The notes beneath the pieces were generated by a model. That model was not told the origin of the DNA and did no database searches. It saw only the letters and a program-made list of their open reading frames with translations. Positions 1 to 10,671 of a stretch of 64,000 bases of DNA are shown in pieces. The DNA lies in assembly GCA_016647705.1 (NCBI GenBank), contig CM028333.1, forward strand, positions 18,287,743 to 18,351,742. The letters run 5' to 3'. Source of the DNA: Eucommia ulmoides. Taxonomy: Eukaryota > Streptophyta > Magnoliopsida > Garryales > Eucommiaceae. Position 1 is the stretch's first letter. Each line of letters starts with the position of its first letter. Position numbers and translations under genes: made by a program.

Positions 1-720
1 TTAGCAAGGAAAAATACTAGGTAAGTCTGGAATAATCATCAACTATAACAAAAGCATAAAACTTACCACCAAAACTAGAAACAAAGTTTGGTCCAAACAA
101 ATTAATATGCAACAATTCAAGACATCTAGACGTGGATGTGTGCATCTTTTTCTTAAATGATAATCTAACTTGTTTTCCTAATTGACATGCATCACATACA
201 TTATCTTGCACAAATTTTAAATCAAGTAGGCCGCGTACGAAACTCTTCTTAGATAAATGAGAGATTAACTCCATACTAGTACGCCCAAGTCTCCTATGCC
301 ATAACCAACTATTTTTAGACAAAGTATTCAAATAAGATAAATTTTGAGAATTAAAATCATCAAATGAGCAAATATAAACTTTCTCAAAACGTGATGCAAC
401 TAACAAGATACTACTATCATGACTATTCTTGATAATGCACTTATCATGATCAAATATAACGTTATAGCCCTTGTCACATAGTTGACTAATACTAAGTAAA
501 TTATGTTTAAGTCCATCAACTAATAACACATCTTTAATAATAGTAGTACCATTACCGATATTACCTATACCGATAATTTTACCCTTTGCGTTGTCTCCAA
601 AAGTCACATGACCTCCATCCTTACGTGTCAAAGATGTAGATTTTTCTTTGTCTCCCATCATGTGTCGAGAACAGTCACTATCCAGGAACCATTTGTCCTT
701 ACTTATTAAAACTTTTAGAA
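1..720 (-). pseudogene. Ty1/copia pol start (protease, GAG-pre-integrase, integrase N-terminus), decayed, cut by window edge
   Basis: Minus-strand reading of about 214 residues from 661 down to 17, in the usual copia order. The protease catalytic triplet lies just upstream near 690 and reads D-S-D instead of D-S-G. The GAG-pre-integrase region follows, with LLSISQLCDKGY and WLWHRRLG. The integrase zinc motif keeps CDAC, but the second histidine is replaced by arginine (LGRTS where the family has LGHTS). The start of the DDE core (VIVDDYSR) ends in a stop near 17. In the element's own direction this lies downstream of the gag fragments at 740-2310. The two altered catalytic or zinc positions and the stops mark it as non-functional. 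The rest of integrase, RT and RNase H should lie left of the window. Confidence 0.85.
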
Positions 721-738
721 TAACCTACAAGGAGCACC

Positions 739-1650
739 TCAAATAGTTTCTAAGTGGTACCCAATCCAAGTAGGTCTGATCTTGTTAGTCGGGACAATTT
801 TAGTTCTTTTTGAAACCCAAACTTGTCTACAGTTAAATGTTTTAGCAAAACATCTACGAATAGTATACCCCACAATATTACATTTAAAACATCTAATAAG
901 ATCTTTAGTTTCAGAAAAGAATTTGTGAAAATATTTTTGTTTAAGATTTTTTTGAAATCCAATACTGGCTTTATCAAAAATTCCACGTGAATTTCTCAAA
1001 AGCATTTTCAAGTTATTTTCACAGCCGGTGAATTTGAGAACAATTGAATGCAAATCCGTCAACTTGGATTTCAATTCATTGTTTTCAGATTCGAAGTCCA
1101 TCACTTGCTTGTTTAATGTATTAATTATACTTTGAAGGGCATTTATTTTAGAACACTAGTTTTTATAATCATGAGAAAATTCTTGATAAATATCAAATAA
1201 TTCATCAAAATCTAAAGGATAAGAACTTGAACATTTAGTTATCTCACCACCAGTGGCCATCAATGCAAACATGGACATATATTCACTATCTGATTTTTCT
1301 GAGCTACTTGATTCAATGTCATCTCAAGTAGCCTTCATGGATTTCTTCTTACTCTTCTTTGCTCTCTTCTTTTCTTTCTTCATTTTTTCCTTTTCTTTAT
1401 CATTCTTCGGTTCGGGACAATCATTTTGAAAGTGACTAGTTTTATGACAGTTGTAACATTCCACTTTACTTATGTTGAGGTTTCTTTTCCTGCAGAATGT
1501 ACGCCGAGTTATTCTTCTAAAATTCTTTGTGAGAAACGTCACATCTTTCTCTTACTCATTGTCAAGACTTTCATCATCACTGTCATCTTCTTCTTCAATT
1601 TTTTGAGTTTTTAGTGCCAAGGATTTCTTCTTGTAATTTCCAGTGTCATC
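739..1650 (-). pseudogene. Ty1/copia gag C-terminal half, with CCHC knuckle and coiled coil, interrupted
   Basis: Minus strand. At 1324-1542 a lysine-rich stretch carries a CCHC zinc knuckle (CYNCHKTSHFQNDC, spacing C-X2-C-X4-H-X4-C). It is followed by a KKKSMKAT tract and a stop where this copia group normally has tryptophan (KAT-stop-DD). The reading continues after the stop through a serine/acid-rich stretch to an asparagine/leucine-rich coiled-coil region (739-1104). A second knuckle there is degenerate: CFKCNIVGYTIRRC lacks the histidine. This arrangement is typical of the long Gag of plant copia elements. In-frame stops and a frame change near 740 separate it from pol. Non-functional. 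Confidence 0.75.
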
Positions 1651-2310
1651 CTAATATCCTATAATCGTTGTTTCATGAGTCATCATGTTACCTATGAGAT
1701 CATCAATTTCATATTTACCAAGATTCTTAGCTTCCTCAATTACCGTCAACTTTGACTCCCATATTTTTGTTAAAGATCTTAGGACCTTTCGAACTCTATC
1801 CTCCATGGAGTATGGTTTTCCAAGTTGACTCAAGTGATTGCAAATGTTGTTGAAGCAAGTATACATCTCATGGATCGTTTCAGTTTCTTCCATTCTAAAC
1901 AATTCAAGTTTCCTCATGAGAGCGTTGATTTTCGATTGCTTCACTTAACTTGTCCCTTCGTGGGTAACTTGCAACTTATCCCACATCTCTTTTGCAGATT
2001 TACAATCTAAAATTCTAGAATATTCATTAGCATTTAAAGAGCAAAATAGAATGTTAATAGCCTGAGAGTTTATACAGAGTTTCTACTTATCAGAAGGAGT
2101 TAGTTGTTCATTCTTCTATTTGACTCCATTTTCCATTGGAACAAACGGACCATCCTCGATTGCTAACCACACATCATAATTTGTAACTTGAAGGAAGGCT
2201 ATCATTTTGTCTTTCCAGAACGAATAACTTTCACTTGCAAACAACGGTGGTCGATGCATAGACTGCCCCTCAGCCAGTGTACCTATTATGTGCGCTGTGT
2301 GATCTTTGTT
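1651..2310 (-). pseudogene. Ty1/copia gag N-terminal part (UBN2-type capsid domain), interrupted by stops
   Basis: Minus-strand reading begins about 40 bases inside the primer-binding site. It includes SYSFWKDKMIAFLQ, DVWLAIEDG, AKEMWDKLQVTHEGT and a longer open part (1651-1944) with MRKLELFRMEETETIHEMY and DRVRKVLRSLTKIWESK, characteristic of the UBN2/Retrotran_gag family. At least three stops split it, near 2120, 2085 and 1945. They are TAG or TAA where CAG or CAA would be expected, so C-to-T changes are likely. Gag would form the virus-like particle of the retrotransposon; this copy cannot. Confidence 0.8.
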
Positions 2311-2334
2311 AGCTAAGTGTGTTGAGTTAAACTA

Positions 2335-2348
2335 GATCTGATGCCAAT
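2335..2348 (-). other. Primer-binding site of the minus-strand copia element
   Basis: Read on the minus strand the site is ATTGGCATCAGATC. It closely follows the ATTGGTATCAGAGC consensus that pairs with initiator methionine tRNA in plant copia elements. It directly abuts the LTR, which marks LTR-A as the 5' LTR of an element transcribed leftwards. Confidence 0.75.
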
Positions 2349-4445
2349 TATTGGCCCATTGAGTTACCCAAGAGGGGGTGAATTGGGTAGATAAAAATTT
2401 ATCAGAGAAAATATTTAAAAAATTCAAATAAATAATTTTAATCCAAAATTAATTATTATCTTTATATTACAGCGAAAATATAAAATCAATAAAGTGCACA
2501 CCAAACAACAAAAATAAAAAATGTAAAGATAGCAGCACACCAGAAATTTATATTGGTTCACTAAGTTACTCTTAGCTAATTCAGTCCTCCGAGCCCCACG
2601 GAAAGTCTTACCCACTAAACTCAAGATTCCTTTAAAAGTAGAAACTAAACCCTCCCAAAGATTCTTTTACATGCTCAGAATCAACCTTTACAAAAAAAAA
2701 AATTCACAGGCTTAGGATTAACCTCTACCTTTTACAGACTCAAGAATAACCTAATTCTTTTTGTACCTTAGGATAAAGAATCAAAACCTCACAAACACTC
2801 TAAAATATCTTTTTACCCGGTAAGAATTGAACCGTTACAAAATTGCTTACAAAACAATTCAATTTAGGGAGAATTACTACCTCAATCTCTTTACAAGAAG
2901 AGACTGAAACCAGCTATCATTAGATTAAATACTTCCAATAGTATCCAATCCGTCACTCAACTCACCAATTACAAATTGATAAGTGATTTTTCTCACTCGA
3001 AACTTCTACCACCTCAGATAAATTAGAACTCAATTAATATCCCAAAACTAGTGATAGAAAAGTGAGATATTCAAAATCTGATTTTAAACAAAAAATAAAA
3101 TAAAATGGGTAACACGTAATTGAGCATGTAATCAGATTTCTTCAAGAAATTTCTAAAAATCAAATTCCAAATATAATCAAGCAATACTAAATAGAAAATA
3201 ATTTAGAAAGATCTCATCCAAAATCCACCGAAAAAATAATTATAGCAATGTCACTTCAGATTCAATAGCAGCAATGATTCATAACAAATAATTCTCAAGA
3301 ATAATTCTCAGAAAAGCTCTTACAATTCTCTTAATATAATTTCTCTTGGAAAAGCTCAGTATAATTCTCTTGATCTCTCTCTCTAATATGAAAAACGCAA
3401 GTCTATATAAATGAGAATAAAATAAGATCTCTCACGGCTAGTTCCCACTTGTTATGACATTTAATTGCTCTTATAAACCCCTTATATCATTAAGACTTCA
3501 TCCTGATTCAAATTACTTAATTATAACTTTTAAACTTCTCAATTAAGTCCCCAAAATATTTCTCAATCACAATTAAATAGGATAGAAAGAATTACATGTA
3601 CCAAATTGAGAAATATTCAAACATAATGAACCAAATCAATAGGGATATCATAATATATGTTGCACATCTCAAATAACATTAAATCCCTAATATATCTCTT
3701 GAATCATAACCATAAAACGGCTAGTAACAACTACTTTTAGAATAAAATTCGGAATTCCACAAAATCCTGAAATAATGCCATAAGTCGACTTACCAATAAC
3801 CACCGGTCGACCGCTATATTTAAGATATAGCCAAGCCAAAAATCCACAGCCCATCGATCGACCTAAAGATTCAGAGAGTTATATTTCTAGTCATAGGTCG
3901 AGTGCTCTGTCAATTTATCGATACAGAAAGTTCATATTTAAGCACAGGTTGACCTACCTGTCGACCGAAAGATATAGAGACTTTTCTTTTTATGTTCCGG
4001 TCGACTTACTAATGCTGGAACACTTCTCTCAATTCGTTTTTAATCCATTGTTATTTATGTTTTCGCCCCTTTAACTAATTTTTTTTCTCGGTTAGCTCCA
4101 CTAAATACTTAAATTCAATTTTAATCAATTATTAATATTTTTTTTTCAATTACACATAGGAGCAAATAATTTAACTAATTAGAATCCTATAAAAAAACAC
4201 ACATATTTATAAAAATTATTTAAAAAACTTTTTGTGTCGTGTGTGATCCTAATTGGGATATTAAAAGTTGAAATATAACCTGAGTTGTTTTCCCTAAGTT
4301 CTTCAAAATTTTCAACCTCTTAATCCTTCATCATTTTTGTCATCATATCTTCATCATTTGGAACTAATAAATTAAAACACTTAATCAAACCGTTAGTTCC
4401 ACAAAAAACATCAATCTTTAATTGTCCATCAAAATCTTAGGATCA
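2349..4445 (-). mobile_element. 5' LTR of the copia element (LTR-A, about 2.1 kb)
   Basis: Boundaries come from two facts. The inner edge abuts the primer-binding site. The outer edge (minus-strand TGATCCTAAGATTTTGATGG) coincides with the start of an inverted second copy at 57415. On the minus strand the LTR begins TG and ends GGGCCAATA (expected CA). It contains a TATA-like sequence near 3396 and a U3 part (3785-4015) with repeated GGTCGACC/GGTTGACC motifs. The related LTR-B sequences at 26.9-28.0 and 30.5-32.7 kb share the last 60 bases. No coding sequence was seen in it. Confidence 0.8.
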
Positions 4446-5040
4446 ACAAAAACGATTTGGCGATGATCCGAACCTTGCCAAAGTGTCGAAGAATGCGTCG
4501 ATTGAAGATCGGTGACTAAGGCTTCCCCTTGACGTCGTAAGACGAGTGGCGCAATAAACACAGAAAACGGAGAAAGTTTGGATCAGCTAAACGAAGCTTA
4601 AACTGTGCTCACTCCTTTTGTCGAAGAACGTAGCAAAAAAGCCGCGAAGATTGACGGAGATAGGACGGTGTAAGTGGAATTATCCCAAAAAATAAAAATA
4701 ATAAAAAAATAATAAAAAAAAAAAAAAAAGAGAGAGGAAAGAGATGGGAAGAGAGAGAGGGAAAAAAAATTAAAGGGCTGAAGGGTAATTTGGAAATTTT
4801 ACTATCTGTGATTATTTTATTCTTTTTCTAGTCTTAATTAATAAAGAAAAAATAGTCAATTCATTAAAAAAACTCCGGCAGCGGGTCGCCATGGTAATTT
4901 TAAAAGTTAAGGGGGGTGTATGTAGAATTTTACTATAATTGAGGAGGTATAAGTGAAATTATCCCAATACCAATTTTACCCTTGACTATTTAAAAAATAA
5001 TTAAATAATAAAAAACTAAAAGACATAAATAACTCTTTAG
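4446..5040. other. Intergenic, no gene seen
   Basis: Flank of the copia LTR. It holds two partial direct repeats, GTGTAAGTGGAATTATCCCA near 4670 and GTATAAGTGAAATTATCCCA near 4950, which look like ends of short transposons. There is an A-rich/GA-rich tract at 4680-4770. No supported ORF. Confidence 0.5.
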
Positions 5041-5049
5041 TTTATATAT

Positions 5050-5700
5050 ATTCATCGCCACCTCCTACCACCGCACCCACCGCCACCACCACTTCCTATC
5101 GCCGTCGCCACCCACTACCCGCCGCCATCTCCCATCGCTGCCGCCCACCACCTCCCACCACCACTACCCACCCAACACCACCTCCCACCGCAGCCATCCA
5201 CCACCCGCCGCCACCCTCCGCTACCTCCTTCCGCCACTTCCTATTGCTGCCACCACTTACCACCATCCACCACCTCCCACCGCCACTTCCTATCGCCGCT
5301 ACCACCAACCACCCTCCACCACCTTCCACTGCCACCGCCACTACCCAACCCCATTTAAAAAAAATATATTTTTTTAACCATTTCCTTAAAAAAAAAAAAA
5401 AATTAAAAATTTAACTCTTTCATTTACCCTTTTCTCTCTCTCTTCGGCGGTGGTAGGGGTTGGTGGTGGCGGCGGTGGCGGTGGGTAGTGGTGGTGACGA
5501 TGGGTGGTAGCGGGGGAGTTGGGCGGTGGGTGGTGGGAGGTGGCGGCAAGAGGTGGCAGTGGGAGTTAGGCAGTGGCGGTGGCTTTGGCGGTGGGAGGTG
5601 GTGTTGGGTGGCAGCAGTGGGAGGTGGCGGAGGGTGGTGGCAACGATAGGAGGTGGCAGTGGTGGTGGTAATGGGGGTTGGGTGGTGGTAAGAGGTAAAT
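5050..5700. repeat. Inverted GGT/ACC-rich tract (two arms, about 100-base loop)
   Basis: 5050-5345 is an imperfect CCACC/CCGCC triplet repeat on the plus strand. 5445-5695 is the corresponding GGTGG/GGCGG tract on the same strand, so the two arms can pair. The arms are separated by an AT-rich stretch with a poly-A run. The apparent ORFs (minus 5096-5341, plus 5526-5720) are pure glycine/tryptophan/valine repeats and are not taken as genes. Confidence 0.7.
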
Positions 5701-6190
5701 ATAATTATTTAAAAAGTTAATGGTAAAAAATATAATTTTAAAAATATAGGGTGCTAATGATTTTTTTTAAAAAATAACCTAAGGGTAATTTTGTCTAAAG
5801 GGAGGTAAATGTTGTTTGAGCAAAAAGACAGGGAAGGTCTCCAATATTTACAAAATGATAGGAAATATATCTGATATAGTGCAAAATGATAAGGGATATC
5901 AATGGCATATACCCTATATTAATATATTCATGTCTCAATTTAAGATTAAGTCCTACAAATAATTAAGTCATAAAATACTAGAAATATCATTTTTATATAA
6001 CAAAATATAGAAAGTATGGACACTTGCTAATAGTCCTTGTATGTGCATCCGACGCGGATATGGACACACAGATGACACATTCAGGACACATGGTAAAGTG
6101 TCTTGAAAATTTTCAAATTCAAATTTCAGATGACACATTTCGAACATGCCAAGATGTGTCTCAGACATGTTTTGGGACATGGCAAGGCAT
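5701..6190. other. Intergenic, no gene seen
   Basis: AT-rich sequence. A direct repeat of GACACAT/ATGACACATT motifs occurs at 6060-6180. Short ORFs on both strands overlap one another and show no family signature. Confidence 0.4.
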
Positions 6191-6499
6191 TATTTGCTAT
6201 TTTAGAACATCTCCAAGAGTGATGCTAAAATTTGGTGTGCCATTTGCCCAAATGGCACACCAAAAGCCCAAATGGCATACCAAAAAATAAAAAATAAAAA
6301 AATACTTCAACAGTTATGCTATTTGGGTATGCCATTTTTTTTTATTAAAAACTAAAATTAACAAATTAAATTTTGGAATTTTGATTTAACCACTAAACAT
6401 TAGTTTTTAGTTTCAAACTAAAACGTAAAAATTGAAATTTTAAATTTTAATTAAACCGCCAAAAGGTATAATTAAAATGCAAAAAATAAAATTTTGATT

Positions 6500-6915
6500 T
6501 TAACTTGTGCAAATTAATCAATAAATCAACTAAACATGGAAAAAATAATTAAATAAATTAATCAATTCAACATAAATTAAATAACTTGTGCAAATTAATC
6601 AATTATTCAACTAAACATGGAAAAAACGATTAAACAAATTAATCAATTCAACATAAATTAAATAACTTGTGAAAATTAATCAATTAATCAACTAAACATG
6701 GAAAAAACGATTAAAAAAATTAATCAATTCAACATTAATTAAAAAACTTGTGCAAATTAATAAATTAATCAACTAAACATGGAAAAAACAATTAAACATT
6801 TAATCAATTCAACATAAATTAAATAACTTGTGCGAATTAATCAACTAAACATGGAAAAAACGATTAAACAAATTAATCAATTCAATATAAATTAAATAAC
6901 TTGTGCAAATTTGTC
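6500..6915. repeat. Tandem repeat, about 80-83 bp unit, five to six copies
   Basis: Units begin with AACTTGTGCAAATTAATCAA near 6501, 6582, 6663, 6746, 6826 and (partial) 6899. Each contains CTAAACATGGAAAAAACGAT and AATTCAACATAAATTAAAT. Confidence 0.85.
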
Positions 6916-7179
6916 AGCTAAATGTTAATTTAATTAGCCTAATCAACCCATTAATCTCTAATCTGATTAGCCCAGCCCAACCTAAACCATTCTATCTACC
7001 TAATTAACCCAAACCCAGCCCGCCCACTTGCCCATAAACCCATCCCCAATTTCATTGCCCTAATCCTCACACTGCCTCACAATACACACACACATACATA
7101 GAGAGAGAGAGATGATCGACCTTGGCTGCCTTTGGATGGAGATGGCGATGGTGGAGGCGACTTTCGATGGAGAAAGGCG

Positions 7180-7330
7180 GTGGCTTAGGGCTGCGATTGA
7201 GGCGATAACAACGATTGAGGCAACGGCGATGGAGATGGAAATGGCGGTGGCTTAGGGATGCGATTGAGGCGATGACAACGATTGAGGCAACGACGATGGA
7301 GATGGAAATGGCGATGGCGAAGGCGACGAC
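7180..7330. repeat. Tandem duplication, about 70 bp unit, two copies
   Basis: GGCTTAGGG..TGCGATTGAGG followed by GATGGAGATGGAAATGGC occurs at about 7180-7250 and again at about 7250-7325. GC-rich, unlike its surroundings. It could derive from a captured gene 5' region, but no coding frame is convincing. Confidence 0.6.
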
Positions 7331-7437
7331 TTAGGGCGGTGATTGCGCGACAGCGACGACTACTCTGTTTTTTTTTTTTTAGGCGATTGCGATCGACATG
7401 CAAGATTCGATTTTGATTTTTCAGAGCATTCCTTCAT

Positions 7438-7859
7438 TTTTTTTTTTGGTAGAAAAAGACAATACAAAAACCTAGCAACTAGACGAGCTGCCTTCCGCCT
7501 CCATGTCTGCTAGCAGGAAACTCTCAATGCCTTCCGGAGGTTCTTCCAGGTAGTGCATGTCTGATATATTGTTGGCTCCCATTCGAGCGAGAAAATCCGC
7601 GCATCGATTGCTCTCCTTTCTGACAGCGCGAAACTTAAAGTCATGATTCTCAGCGATGAATTTGCATTCCATAATCCATCCTCTTAAGAGATGAGTTTCC
7701 GGACAGTTCCCTTTGATAAGGTCGATGGCTTCCTGAGAGTCAGATTCAACAATGACTCTCTCAAATCCTCTAAAAATCACCAGGCATATTCCCGCATGTA
7801 TACCTCTTATCTCTGCCTCCAAGCTACTGCAAGTACTTAGATGCCCAAAGTATCCGATC
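7438..7859 (-). mobile_element. 5'-truncated LINE insertion with 13-bp target duplication
   Basis: The insert is flanked by the exact direct repeat AGCATTCCTTCAT (7425-7437 and 7860-7872). Its minus-strand 3' end carries a short poly-A run (a T run at 7438-7448 on plus). Together with an RNase H reading frame this is the signature of target-primed reverse transcription by a non-LTR retrotransposon. Only about 420 bp of the 3' end was copied in. Confidence 0.8.
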
Positions 7860-7864
7860 AGCAT
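7472..7864 (-). pseudogene. LINE RNase H domain (RVT_3 type), C-terminal fragment
   Basis: The open frame encodes about 125 residues. The plant LINE RNase H core is visible: SSLEAEIRGIHAG (catalytic Glu region), VIVESDSQEAIDLI (catalytic Asp) and RKESNRCADFLARMGA (final Asp region). The first catalytic Asp strand, normally at the domain start, is missing because the insertion is 5'-truncated; the initial Met codon lies in the target duplication. This domain removes RNA from RNA/DNA hybrids in LINE replication. Alone it should be inert. A stand-alone RNase H-like gene is less likely given the poly-A tail and target duplication. Confidence 0.8.
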
Positions 7865-8149
7865 TCCTTCATCTTGATTTATAGACTGTTTTTTTTTTTC
7901 ATTAAATTCTGTGATTTTGAAATTTCAGATCATTGGAGTAGGTGTTGTTAAGGCTGTGCCAAATATGGCACAATAGAGTTGGTGTGCTATTTTTGACACA
8001 GCAAATAGCACAGCTGTTGGAGCTGATTTTTTGCTTCAAAAACGTCATTTTTGGGATGATACAGCAAATAGCACAGTTGTTGAAGATACTTTTAAAAGAG
8101 TATGACATAATAAATATAAATATAAATAAATAAAAGGGCTAAAACAGCA

Positions 8150-8211
8150 AATACCTGAAACATTTTGATTCAATTCAATCGACTTTCAGGCTCTCTCTCC
8201 TCCCCCGTCGA

Positions 8212-8250
<39 letters not shown>

Positions 8251-8499
8251 CTCTTCTCCACCGCGAACCCTAACCCCCGCTCTCTCATTTTCTATTCTCC
8301 ACTGCCGCGACTGTGAAAGACAACCGTGAACTTCTGAACCCTAACCATGCAGCTTCTCCGAGCGGCCGAGCCCATAGATCTCCGACCAGATCTTCTTTTC
8401 GCCGTTAGATCTCCGAGTAGCCAGGACCGCCGCGTCGTTAAATCTGCAAGCAGATCAGCCAGAGAAGCCAGGACCGCCGCAAAGCTTCGCCGGCAACTG
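8150..8499 (+). promoter_or_regulatory. Probable 5' leader exon of the PORR gene, with (CT)n tract and upstream ORF
   Basis: A pyrimidine-rich stretch with a (CT) run at about 8211-8245 precedes a GC-richer segment, as is common at plant transcription starts. An ATG at 8347 opens 51 codons up to a candidate splice donor (CAACTG|GTATTT, GT at 8500-8501). Joining to the acceptor at 10547-10548 (TTTTTACAG) would close this frame after eight more codons, giving a roughly 59-codon upstream ORF before the main start at 10672. The splice pair is inferred from consensus only. The exon could instead belong to an unrelated transcript. Confidence 0.4.
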
Positions 8500-10012
8500 G
8501 TATTTCATTCTCTCCTTAATTGTTCTGGATTTTGGATTTGCTCAAATGCTCTTTTATGGATTCGTTCTCTCCTTTCGTGTTTATGAAAATCTGGATCTGC
8601 GTTTTGTGTTTCAGCGTTTTGTGTCGGTGTGCAGTGGGCACTTATGTTTTTGATAAGCCTAGGAAGTGGATTTTTGTTTTGCTCAAATTCTGGATTTATG
8701 TTTTGCTCAGTTGCTTATGATTTATGAATCTGTTTGATGAAGATGGATTACTGAAATGTTTGATTAGTGAACTTGCAATTTAAATATGCTAAATTTATAG
8801 TCAATTGTTTGTGTTTAAAATTATTGATATTTGAGTGTGTTTGCAATTAAGTTCTTAACAATGCTTGGTTTTCAATTTAAAGAATTATGTAGTATTAGTG
8901 TATGTTTTTTTATTTATTTATGTATTTATTGTTTTTATGTAATAATTTATTTGTGAAATTTGTTGGTGTTAAAAACAACATAAGCAATCATAAAAATGTT
9001 TTATATGTGTTTGTATGTGTATATATAAAAGATGGCTTCTTTCAGTTTGGTCAGGGCATTCACTTTCATGATTCTCTTGCTCTGTTAAGAAGGCGTTCAT
9101 TCTCAGTTTGGTTTCAAATCTAGAGGTTAATCGGACTTTGGCGACTTTATGTAAGGCAGAGTTTGGTTTTTTGGGTGATAGTGGAAAAGTTGATAGATAA
9201 ATCACCCTTACTGCCTCTTTACAGAATCGTACATGAGAAGAGGCTCAAGTTAGCAAGCATTGATTTAGAGGGAAGTCATAATAAACTATTGCGTGTCCTA
9301 GGCATTACCCGTATCTTGGTTTTTTGGAATTTGATGTGTCCCCGTGTCAGACATGACATGCTTGTTCTTGTTTCCAAGCTTGTTGCCCACCTACCTTCTT
9401 CCTCTCTTCAGTAATGGTGTCCCTTCTTCTTGTTAATTAATTGTGTTTGTGGGTGCTTTGATGTTCTTGGGCTTGTAGAAAGTAGAATCTCACAGACAGT
9501 AGTGGTATTCTTTCTAATCTCACCCACAACTATCTACACTTGCTACAATCCTGCCACTTATCCGATACAGCTTGTAACCTAGTTTCATGAATCCAAACTC
9601 CTCCAGCTTCTCCCATGGTCATGTTTTACCTCATTCTAACTTTTCTAATCTCACCCGCAACTGTCTGACTTTTTATTTGTGAAGGTGAGTTGAATTTTAT
9701 CTGTTGTTTTAACTAATGTGTTGTTCCTTTAATTTCTCTCTTCGAAACTTTTAGATTCAACTCCTTTAGGTGTTTTTGGGTGAGGATTTAATTAAGAAAA
9801 AAATATTTAAAATTTATTTCCTTCATATTCTCCGTTCTTTATTTTCATTAACCATTCACTTTCATGAATTTATGTGGATTTAATGGAAGGATTTAATTTT
9901 GAAAATTAATTTATAAATTGATAAAAAATAGTTTACTAAAAATAACTGAGAAGCGTGTCTGTGGAAAAAATATTCACTAACCATTTCGATCGACTTCCAA
10001 AAGAAACATCTG

Positions 10013-10095
10013 AAACATCCTAAGACATTATAATAGACAAAATATAGAAGGCTAGCCTGCAAATATTTTGTCTAATATAGTATCTTAGGATGTTT
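10013..10095. repeat. Imperfect hairpin, 33-bp arms
   Basis: Left arm 10013-10045 starts AAACATCCTAAGACATTATA. Right arm 10063-10095 ends TATCTTAGGATGTTT and is its reverse complement at about 29 of 33 positions. The loop is 17 bases. Size and pairing resemble a small MITE or a miRNA-like foldback. Confidence 0.65.
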
Positions 10096-10475
10096 ACTAT
10101 ATTTAATTTTGGCAAGAACTACGAAGTTTCTTCGATTCACTGTTTTCAGATTTTCTTGATCAATTTCTTAAACTCTTATAGATATTCCTCTCCAGCCTTC
10201 CAACTAATATGGATTGTTCATTTTTGCATTTTAATTCTATTAAGATATTACGATAGACAAAATAAAGAAGGCTAGCCTTCAAATATTTTTGTCTAATATG
10301 GTATTATGAGTCATCAACTTTAATTTTGAGGGAACGAAGAAGTTCTTCCATTCTCCGTTTTGATATTTTCTCCAATTGATCGCTTTCGTAAACTCTTACA
10401 GATATTCCGCACCTGCCTTCTAATGAATATGGTTTGTTCATTTTGGCATTTTAATTCTACTAAGATATTATAATT
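10025..10475. repeat. Tandem duplication, about 221 bp unit, two diverged copies
   Basis: The marker GACAAAATA.AGAAGGCTAGCC appears near 10036 and near 10257. Both are followed by TTCTTG/CTCCAATTGATC-like sequence, AAACTCTTA.AGATATTCC and TTGCATTTTAATTCTA. Both copies lie inside the presumed leader intron. Confidence 0.75.
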
Positions 10476-10671
10476 CCTGAGATCATGGTCATAGCTATCT
10501 TTTCTTTTGTTTGTTTCTGAAGTTTTTGAATAAAACTTGTTTTTACAGGTTCTTCAGTTTTTGCATCAAGTTTGAGGGACTTCTTTTGTAGTTGATGTTC
10601 TTTTTCGCTCTCTCCCTAGTCTCTCCATCTCTCTCTCTCACTTGAGTCGGTGCCTTGCTCAAAAACTGAAT

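Larger units (their letters stand above)
6195..8110. mobile_element. Non-autonomous TIR-type DNA element (degenerate TIRs, with later insertions)
   Basis: The left end (AACATCTCCAAGAGTGATGC) and the reverse complement of the right end (AAGTATCTTCAACAACTGTG) are similar. This is the 'ATCTCCAACAG..TGCTA' signature common at the ends of plant miniature or non-autonomous DNA transposons. Just inside both ends are repeated TGGCACA / TTTGCTGT motifs. The interior holds an 82-base tandem repeat, a GA-rich duplicated segment and a LINE fragment, but no transposase. No clean target duplication was identified, so superfamily and exact ends are inferred. Confidence 0.45.
8500..10548 (+). other. Probable leader intron of the PORR gene
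   Basis: AT/T-rich sequence between a GT donor at 8500 and a pyrimidine-tract acceptor (AG at 10547-10548). Its short ORFs have no recognisable family features. It contains a 221-bp tandem duplication and a hairpin, listed separately. Confidence 0.35.

Noticed and set aside
5096-5341. 81-codon minus-strand ORF, Gly/Trp/Val-rich
   Set aside because: Translation of the CCACC triplet repeat; no domain, and the mirrored G-rich arm gives a similar ORF on the other strand.
8347-8586. 79-codon plus ORF near the PORR leader
   Set aside because: It runs past a good splice donor into T-rich sequence and has no family features; kept only as a possible upstream ORF.
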